NCBI GenBank assembly: GCA_021806765.1
Contig: JAJZQR010000228.1
Span: 1-8,502 of the forward strand
Direction of reading: 5' to 3'
DNA: 8,502 nucleotides
Source of the DNA: Chloroflexota bacterium
GTDB taxonomy: Bacteria; Chloroflexota; UBA6077
Below, in pieces: positions 4,005 to 8,502 of this stretch. How positions within the stretch are numbered: position 1 is the first letter of the stretch; each line of letters begins with the position of its first letter. Under the pieces are notes generated by a model. It did no database searches. It saw nothing but the letters and a program-made list of their open reading frames with translations, and was not told the origin of the DNA. The position numbers and the translations under genes were made by a program.

Positions 4005-6143
4005 TTACGCCGTCTGCCAGCCCAGTCTCCTTCTCGCCGCGTCGGTCATCCGGTCGGGGGTCCAGGGTGGATCGAACACCAGATCCACGGCCACCTCTTC
4101 CACGGCGGGCAACTGGGCCAGGGACTCTCTGACCTCTCTCACCATCTGGTCGCCCATGGGGCAGCCTGGAGCCGTCAGGGTGAGCTTCACCTCCACCCTG
4201 TGTCCCGCGATGCGAAGACCGTAGACGAGGCCCAGATCCACGATGTTCACCGGTATCTCCGGGTCGTAGCAGCCCTTGAGAGCCATCATCACCAGTTCCC
4301 TGGAAACGGCTTGCCCTTTCGAGGCAGGCCCCGGCGCTCCAGCCTCGAGTTCCGCTGCCGGCGCGTAGGAGAAGCTTAGGGGCGCTGCCTTTACCAGACA
4401 GCTCTGGCGAAGGTCCCGCAGCAGCCCCTCCAGCTCGATACCTTTGATCTGAGCTGCCTGCTCCAGGGTGACGGCTCTTGCCAGAGTACGCCGGCCCAGG
4501 GGGTTCAGCAGTTGCGTGAAACCGTGCCGGACAAAGACCTCCAGGGCCTCCGGATAGCGTGCCAGCAGATCGGCCACGATGGTGTAGGGGGAGATACCGT
4601 CCGCCCCCTGCGCCGCCGGCATCTCCGCCTCTACAGGACTGTCTATCGTGCGCCAGAGGTTGTAGGCAAACAGCCCCATGGCCATCACCTCGACGAAGCC
4701 GGAGATCCCCATGAAGACGAAGACAGGCCCGCCCAGCAGGGCGGCCAGGGGCTGAGTGATCACCCGCACAGCGTTGCCCAGGTTCAGCAGCAGGAAGGTT
4801 CCCAGCAGCATCAGGTCGCTGTGGAGCCGCACTCCCGTGAAGACCGGGATGACACGGGCGGCCATGCCGATGAGGATCATGGAGATGAACCCGACGGTGA
4901 GGGCGTGACGGTAGGCGCCGACCAGGGCGTGGGGAACCGGTTGCCCGGTGCTGGCCTGGTAGAGGGCGTAGGTGAAGGTCATGGTGGCGGCGACCACCAA
5001 CCAGAGGTAGGAGGCTCGTACGAATCGCTCGTAGCCTCGGCTCGCTCCCTCCTCGGCGACGTTTCTCTCGGGCTTGCGGAATATTCCCAGGAAGTAGACG
5101 AAAGCCAACAGGGAGCCGTACTCCAGGAGGGCGCCGGCGGTGGCGAAGGGCGACAGATCCAGCGTCGTGACGGCGTTGCCCCACCCTGCGCCTGCCTTCA
5201 GGGCGACGCTGAGGTTGAGTGTCCAGAACAGGAGGTCGAAGACTCTCTCGTTGGGGTTCCTCAGCCCCATGAAGACGGGGATGGTGCGGAGGGTGATGCC
5301 GAAGATCATCATGGCCACGAAGCCCATCAGCGCGACGTGGAGATAGGGGGCGTCCAGGGCAGTGGGGATCACCGCTAGCCCGCGACCAGCCAGATAGAGG
5401 GAGAGGGCTACGGTGGCCGCGGCCGACACCCAGAGCCACCCGGCGCTGGCGATGACGTACTTGTCGTAGAAGGCGGACGCGGCGGGATTGCTGGCCAGGG
5501 TCCTGACCATCACGTACAGGAATAGGGAGGCCGCCACCAGTTCGCTCAGCGACGCCAGCACCAGTATGCCGGCGAAGGAGGGGGACTCGGCCAGGGGCTG
5601 GGCGACCATGCGCAGGGCGATCCCGGCCAGCATCAGCCAGTAGGAAGCCAGCGCCAGCGGCCGGCCCTGGAGTTGGGTGGACTTCAGCCTCGGAAGCACG
5701 TGGTAGGCAACCCCCATGATGAAGAGCCCCACCCAGCCGAAGATCTGGGCGTGCCCATGGGCCTGGGTGATGGCCTCCCAGAAGCTATCGGTGACTCCCG
5801 CCATCGCCATGGCCGCCAGGTTGATGGCCCCCAGGCTGCAGCCGACGGTGACCACGATCCCCAGGGCCGTCTTGACGAAGGGGCGGTAGATGTCCGCCTC
5901 TTCGGCGGTGGCCTGAGTTGTGGCCGGCTCACCGGAGCCGTCGATGGCGGCCTCGTTCAGTTCGTGCAGCAGGATATCGGGATCGACCTGGTGGACTGTG
6001 GCGAAGAAGCCGATGGGCTCCAGGGGGCCTCTAGGCCCGCCACATCCCGTGAGGCCGTGCCTGTTGAAGACGGTCTCCGTCTGAGGGTAGCGCACCATCG
6101 CCTCCCGTACCGTGGTGGTGGTGGTGATTGGTTTCTCGGTCAA
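4005..6143 (-). CDS. DUF1858-NnrS-like-DUF1858-MIP18 fusion membrane protein
   Basis: This 712-residue protein has four parts. DUF1858 (about 4-66) has Cys34 in HGLTGCGGPRGP. A 12-helix NnrS/haem-copper-like domain (about 85-498) has candidate metal or haem ligands His129, His131, His148, His269 and His413. A second DUF1858-like segment (about 517-580) lacks the cysteine. A MIP18/SufT (DUF59) domain (about 613-712) has DPEIPVNIVDLGLVYGL and Cys661 in TAPGCP. NnrS proteins bind haem and copper and ease nitric-oxide stress; MIP18 proteins act in Fe-S cluster maturation. A joint role in NO defence and Fe-S upkeep at the membrane is inference. I chose the TTG at 6143 because GGGAGG (minus strand of 6151-6156) lies 7 nt upstream and it retains the whole first DUF1858. 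The ATG at 6098 would cut into that domain, and upstream codons run antisense to the next gene. A full terminal-oxidase-like role is less likely. Confidence 0.88.
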   Translation of the reverse strand: MTEKPITTTTTVREAMVRYPQTETVFNRHGLTGCGGPRGPLEPIGFFATVHQVDPDILLHELNEAAIDGSGEPATTQATAEEADIYRPFVKTALGIVVTVGCSLGAINLAAMAMAGVTDSFWEAITQAHGHAQIFGWVGLFIMGVAYHVLPRLKSTQLQGRPLALASYWLMLAGIALRMVAQPLAESPSFAGILVLASLSELVAASLFLYVMVRTLASNPAASAFYDKYVIASAGWLWVSAAATVALSLYLAGRGLAVIPTALDAPYLHVALMGFVAMMIFGITLRTIPVFMGLRNPNERVFDLLFWTLNLSVALKAGAGWGNAVTTLDLSPFATAGALLEYGSLLAFVYFLGIFRKPERNVAEEGASRGYERFVRASYLWLVVAATMTFTYALYQASTGQPVPHALVGAYRHALTVGFISMILIGMAARVIPVFTGVRLHSDLMLLGTFLLLNLGNAVRVITQPLAALLGGPVFVFMGISGFVEVMAMGLFAYNLWRTIDSPVEAEMPAAQGADGISPYTIVADLLARYPEALEVFVRHGFTQLLNPLGRRTLARAVTLEQAAQIKGIELEGLLRDLRQSCLVKAAPLSFSYAPAAELEAGAPGPASKGQAVSRELVMMALKGCYDPEIPVNIVDLGLVYGLRIAGHRVEVKLTLTAPGCPMGDQMVREVRESLAQLPAVEEVAVDLVFDPPWTPDRMTDAARRRLGWQTA

Positions 6144-6218
6144 TCCTCTCCCTCCCTTCCTCGGGTTCCCCGGCTGCGGGCCGGCATCCAGGCTAAGACT
6201 ATTGTGGTGGCAAAAAGC

Positions 6219-6247
6219 ATAATAAACGCCCGGGGTCGCCGCTGTGA
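6219..6247 (-). promoter_or_regulatory. Candidate promoter of the NnrS-like fusion gene
   Basis: On the minus strand TATTAT (revcomp of 6219-6224) is a 5/6 match to the -10 consensus, inside an AT-rich patch in otherwise GC-rich DNA. The hexamer 17 bp upstream is TCACAG (revcomp of 6242-6247), a poor -35. A weak -35 fits an activator-dependent promoter. This hexamer overlaps one of two CTGTGAC repeats (6242-6248 and 6272-6278). The leader to the TTG would be about 65 nt. Confidence 0.35.
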
Positions 6248-6266
6248 CTTTTGTCTCATGAGGGAA

Positions 6267-6296
6267 TTGGACTGTGACGGCCCAGTGCGCTATAAT
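6267..6296 (+). promoter_or_regulatory. Promoter of the NYN-domain gene
   Basis: A perfect TATAAT at 6291-6296 is preceded by TTGGAC (6267-6272) at an 18-bp spacing. The -10 is the best consensus match in the window. Transcription would start near 6303 and give a leader of about 50 nt. GTCTA boxes lie directly across the predicted start site. Confidence 0.65.
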
Positions 6297-6297
6297 C

Positions 6298-6322
6298 AGT
6301 CTAGAGTCTAAGCATATTAGAC
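6298..6322. promoter_or_regulatory. GTCTA boxes over the NYN-gene start site, candidate operator
   Basis: AGTCTA occurs as a direct repeat at 6298-6303 and 6305-6310. The second copy forms a perfect inverted repeat with a third box: GTCTAA (6306-6311), 5-nt spacer, TTAGAC (6317-6322). The boxes begin 1 bp after the TATAAT and span the likely start site, the usual place for a repressor operator. The spaced GTCTAA/TTAGAC pair could also be a small leader hairpin. The regulator is unknown. Confidence 0.45.
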
Positions 6323-6353
6323 ATTCTGAGAGTTCGGAGTATTCGACGGATTT

Positions 6354-7757
6354 ATGGCGATCCAAAACGAGAAATTGCGGGCGAGCATGGCCGCTGATGA
6401 ACTGATCAGCGTGACCATCGACGCCACGGACCTCGGCGTTACTTCTGGTGACGCCCTGAGGAACATCATCAACCGCTATGGGCGTCCGGTTGCCGCTCGA
6501 GCCTTCGCCGACTTCCAGCAGTCCGGTCTCTCCGATCTGTCCGTGCAGCTCTACCAGATGGGATTCACCCTGGTGCATTGCCCCACTTGGCCGAACGGGG
6601 ATGGGACTCCCAAGCCCATCGTTTCGGACATCATGGCTCAGGATCTGCGCGACCAGTTGGAGGAACTGGAGGGGGTGGAAACCTTCCTCCTGGTGGCTAC
6701 CAGCCGCGATTACATCGCGGTGGCCAACGCCCTCCGGCGGCACGATCGGCGAGTAGTGGTGGTGGCTGAGGAGGCCAAGGTGTGCAGGGAGTTCCGGACG
6801 TGCGCCGACGAGTTCGTGGCGCTGCCCCCAACCCGGGCTGAGAGGTCTCAGGAATCCTCCCGCTCGACGCGGACGGCCGAGACCGGCCGGGGCGCACGAT
6901 CGGTGGCTGCTCGGGTGGAGCGGTCGGTAGAACCCGCTCGGGTGGAGCGACCGGCGGAACCTGTGCGGGTGGAGCGGCCGGCGGAGCCTGTAAGGGTGGA
7001 GCGGCCGGCGGAGCCTGTTCGGGTGGAGCGGCCGGTGGAGCCTGCCCGGGTGGAGCGGTCCCCCGAACCGGTCCGGGCTGAGGCCCAGGACCAGGTACGG
7101 CTTCCCAGCGATGGTGAAGTGCTGGCTGAGGTACGGAAGATCATCGCCGCGGAGGGGATCTGCACCCCTCGCCGTCTCGCGCGCGCCCTCTGCCCTGTGG
7201 ATCGGACCCCAACCGGCGAGTTGCGGTCACGCATAGCCAATCGAGTCCAGTCCCTGGTAGACTCGGGCAAACTGCTGCGAGAGCGGCTGGTGGTAGGCGG
7301 GACCTCGGTGGAGACCATCCTGACCCGAGAGGATCGGCACGCTCGGATGGCCCCCACGGTGGCTGAGAGTCCGGCACCGGCCAGGTCATCGGCCCCGGCG
7401 AAGGAGTCGGAACCGGCCGAGGTCTTCGATGTGGTGGTCGGTGATGGGATGATTCACGGCGAACCGCTGCCGGAGGCGGCGAGTCAGCCGCTGGTGGTGG
7501 AGCCGGAGAAGAGCGACTTTTCCTCGGGTGCCGATCTCGACGCCTTCGTGGAGTCGGTGCTGAGGGGCTCGGAGCCCTTCTCTGTCAAGTCTCTTCAGGA
7601 GTTGGAGCCGGAGGTGCAGCTTCCGGCCGCCGCAGAAGTTGCTGCGGTACCGGGCGAGCCTGAGCCGGCAGCTGCGGAGAAGCCGAAGCGGACGCGCTCT
7701 CGCCGGAAGAGCGCTCCCAAGACGGCGGTACCTGTCGAGTCCAACGGCGCCGAATAG
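6354..7757 (+). CDS. NYN-domain (PIN-like) protein with repeat linker and winged-helix-like domain
   Basis: This 467-residue, soluble-looking protein has no signal peptide or membrane segment. Residues 17-157 resemble a NYN domain, a PIN-like metal-dependent RNase fold. Asp23 is in VTIDATD, Asp92 and Asp97 are in KPIVSDIMAQD, and Asp119 is in VATSRDYIAVANAL, followed by a V-V-V-A-E strand and ADEFVAL. The asparagine usual after the first Asp is not in its normal place. Residues 186-239 are six 9-residue repeats (R-V-E-R-P-A-E-P type) in a charged linker. Residues 250-325 look like a winged helix, possibly for RNA or DNA binding. A Pro/Ala/Glu-rich stretch and a basic tail (KPKRTRSRRKSAPK) finish the protein. 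It is transcribed alone from its own promoter to a terminator. RNA cleavage is likely from the family but the substrate is unknown. The SD at the 6354 ATG is weak. Confidence 0.78.
   Translation: MAIQNEKLRASMAADELISVTIDATDLGVTSGDALRNIINRYGRPVAARAFADFQQSGLSDLSVQLYQMGFTLVHCPTWPNGDGTPKPIVSDIMAQDLRDQLEELEGVETFLLVATSRDYIAVANALRRHDRRVVVVAEEAKVCREFRTCADEFVALPPTRAERSQESSRSTRTAETGRGARSVAARVERSVEPARVERPAEPVRVERPAEPVRVERPAEPVRVERPVEPARVERSPEPVRAEAQDQVRLPSDGEVLAEVRKIIAAEGICTPRRLARALCPVDRTPTGELRSRIANRVQSLVDSGKLLRERLVVGGTSVETILTREDRHARMAPTVAESPAPARSSAPAKESEPAEVFDVVVGDGMIHGEPLPEAASQPLVVEPEKSDFSSGADLDAFVESVLRGSEPFSVKSLQELEPEVQLPAAAEVAAVPGEPEPAAAEKPKRTRSRRKSAPKTAVPVESNGAE
6909..7070 (+). repeat. 27-bp in-frame tandem repeat, six copies
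   Basis: Six consecutive 27-bp units encode nine-residue repeats: ARVERSVEP, ARVERPAEP, VRVERPAEP twice, VRVERPVEP and ARVERSPEP. The inner copies are the most alike at the DNA level, which suggests recent expansion, while the outer ones have diverged. Copy-number changes would keep the frame and only change linker length between the NYN and winged-helix-like domains. The alternating R/E pattern predicts a flexible, charged segment. Confidence 0.9.
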
Positions 7758-7775
7758 GCCAGTAGGGGAGACAGC

Positions 7776-7806
7776 AGAGGGGCGGCCTGCCGGGCCGCCC
7801 CTCTTT
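7776..7806 (+). terminator. Intrinsic terminator after the NYN-domain gene
   Basis: A perfect 12-bp stem joins AGAGGGGCGGCC (7776-7787) to GGCCGCCCCTCT (7793-7804) through a 5-nt loop, followed by a short TTT (7804-7806). It starts 18 bp after the stop codon. The stem is very GC-rich, which offsets the short U-tract. It should insulate the NYN gene from the downstream SH3 gene. Confidence 0.75.
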
Positions 7807-7927
7807 GCGTCCTGTGGGGACCGGGCAGGATAGCTGTTCAAGAAGGTACAAAACGTGCTAGTCTCTTCTTCGGGGGTTGGCCAGTTGTGCAAGTAGCTGC
7901 CACGCACCAGGGAGGGAGTGTCAGCCG

Positions 7928-8380
7928 TTGAGAGTATTCACCTTCTTACTAATGATGATGGTGGCGACCGTAGGTGCCATGACGGGTTACCGGCTGATCA
8001 CCGGCAAGGACCTGGTGAACCTGGCCGATTTCGGGGTGGGTTCCCAGACGAACTCGGCATCCGTCGTTGCCGGCGCTCCGACCCCGACGGCCGCGTCCCA
8101 GCCGAACCCTACTCCGAAACCGACCCCTTCTCCTTCCCCTGTCCGCACCCCAACAACGGAGACATCCAAGATGATGGTCGTCGGCAATACCGACGGGCAA
8201 GGAGTGTATCTCCGCCAGACACCTCGAATGGAAGATAAGCTTCAGGCCTGGCGCGACGGAACCAGGATGGAGGTGATCGGCGGCCCAGTGGAAGGCGATG
8301 GCCGGAAGTGGATGAGGGTTCGGGCCCCTAACGGCACGGAGGGTTACATCCCTGTAGAGTATGTGGTCGAGTTGCCCTGA
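7928..8380 (+). CDS. Membrane-anchored bacterial SH3-domain protein
   Basis: From the TTG at 7928 this is a 150-residue protein with one N-terminal hydrophobic segment (about 3-20, RVFTFLLMMMVATVGAM). It has no lipobox cysteine, so it is probably an uncleaved anchor with an outward-facing C-terminus. A Pro/Thr/Ser-rich spacer follows (about 49-80). A bacterial SH3 (SH3b) domain fills 82-149, with GVYLRQTPR, the GTRMEVIGG turn, KWMRVRAPNGTEGYIP and a final VEYVVEL strand. SH3b domains usually bind cell-wall or surface ligands. I prefer this TTG because GGAGGGAG (7911-7918) lies 9-12 nt upstream and it begins at the hydrophobic segment. The in-frame TTG at 7877 would add a cysteine-rich, non-signal-like stretch. 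It is expressed separately from the NYN gene. The ligand is unknown. Confidence 0.85.
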   Translation: MRVFTFLLMMMVATVGAMTGYRLITGKDLVNLADFGVGSQTNSASVVAGAPTPTAASQPNPTPKPTPSPSPVRTPTTETSKMMVVGNTDGQGVYLRQTPRMEDKLQAWRDGTRMEVIGGPVEGDGRKWMRVRAPNGTEGYIPVEYVVELP

Positions 8381-8470
8381 CCATACCCCCCTCCGGTGAT
8401 TTCTGGCCTGGCTCGCTCCTGTCGGCATGGTTCACGAGGGCGGGTAGATAGAGTTACAGTCTGATGCCAA

Positions 8471-8498
8471 CGTCACCCCCGCGAAAGCGGGGGTCCAG
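8471..8498. repeat. GC-rich palindromic dispersed-type repeat at the window end
   Basis: CGTCACCCCCGCGAAAGCGG begins a 28-nt element. Its core has 8-bp arms (ACCCCCGC at 8475-8482 and GCGGGGGT at 8487-8494) around a GAAA tetraloop, and it ends GTCCAG. Elements of this shape (CCCGCGAAAGCGGG followed by TCCAG) are dispersed in many bacterial genomes. It lies 90 bp after the SH3 gene and may continue past the window edge. It has no T-run, so a terminator role is uncertain. Confidence 0.75.
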
Positions 8499-8502
8499 AT
8501 GT

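Noticed and set aside
4512..5378. Plus-strand open frame antisense to the fusion gene
   Set aside because: It is rich in His, Gln and Gly with no family pattern and no SD, a shadow of the membrane protein.
3982..5439. Alternative minus-strand frame inside the fusion gene
   Set aside because: Its product is low-complexity, rich in Arg, Gly and Pro, while the overlapping frame carries clear membrane helices and the MIP18 motifs.
6255..6262. CTCATGAG palindrome as an FNR-type site
   Set aside because: It lacks the TTGAT-N4-ATCAA pattern, and flanking symmetry stops after 8 bp.
6144..6743. N-terminal extension of the fusion gene to an ATG at 6743
   Set aside because: These 200 codons run antisense to the NYN gene and through the divergent promoter region, and DUF1858 is already complete from the TTG at 6143.
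7840..7866. Promoter for the SH3 gene (TTCAAG ... TAGTCT)
   Set aside because: Both hexamers are poor matches. A promoter must lie somewhere after the 7776-7806 terminator, but I cannot place it.

Overview
This 8.5 kb window is high-GC bacterial DNA with seven complete or near-complete genes and a pdxT stop codon 5 bp from the left edge. I recognise six protein families; the seventh, a NYN-type gene, I assign by motif only. The taxon is an inference. The divergent pdxST / MocR arrangement, the DUF1858-NnrS-MIP18 fusion, the small DUF2249 gene, frequent TTG starts with strong Shine-Dalgarno (SD) sequences, and scattered GC-rich palindromic repeats suggest Chloroflexota or a similar deep-branching, high-GC lineage. 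Nothing here proves it.

Region 1 (about 1-3085) is a vitamin B6 (PLP) module. pdxS and pdxT run leftward with a 1-bp gap. A GntR/MocR-type regulator (PdxR-like) runs rightward from the shared intergenic region. That region holds three AAGTGG boxes that overlap plausible promoters for both directions, plus a perfect 8-bp-arm hairpin in the pdxS leader.

Region 2 (3082-3669) is a MarR-family regulator. Its promoter overlaps the stop codon of the MocR gene and contains a TTGTA/TACAA palindrome. Its 3' end carries a long imperfect palindrome inside the coding sequence, and it overlaps the convergent DUF2249 gene by 17 bp.

Region 3 (3653-6143, leftward) is the most unusual part. A 712-residue protein joins DUF1858, a 12-helix NnrS-like haem-copper domain, a second DUF1858 without cysteine, and a MIP18/SufT (DUF59) domain. 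A DUF2249 gene follows it, separated by an inverted pair of REP-like repeats. From the families, I infer a role in nitric-oxide or nitrosative stress linked to Fe-S cluster maintenance. The NnrS-like domain shows a threefold internal sequence repeat.

Region 4 (6243-7806, rightward) is a NYN (PIN-like RNase) protein with a six-copy 27-bp tandem repeat, a winged-helix-like domain and a basic tail. It has a perfect TATAAT and nearby GTCTA boxes, and ends at a strong hairpin terminator. Region 5 (7928-8380) is a membrane-anchored SH3-domain protein. The window ends in a palindromic repeat (8471-8498) of a type dispersed in many genomes.
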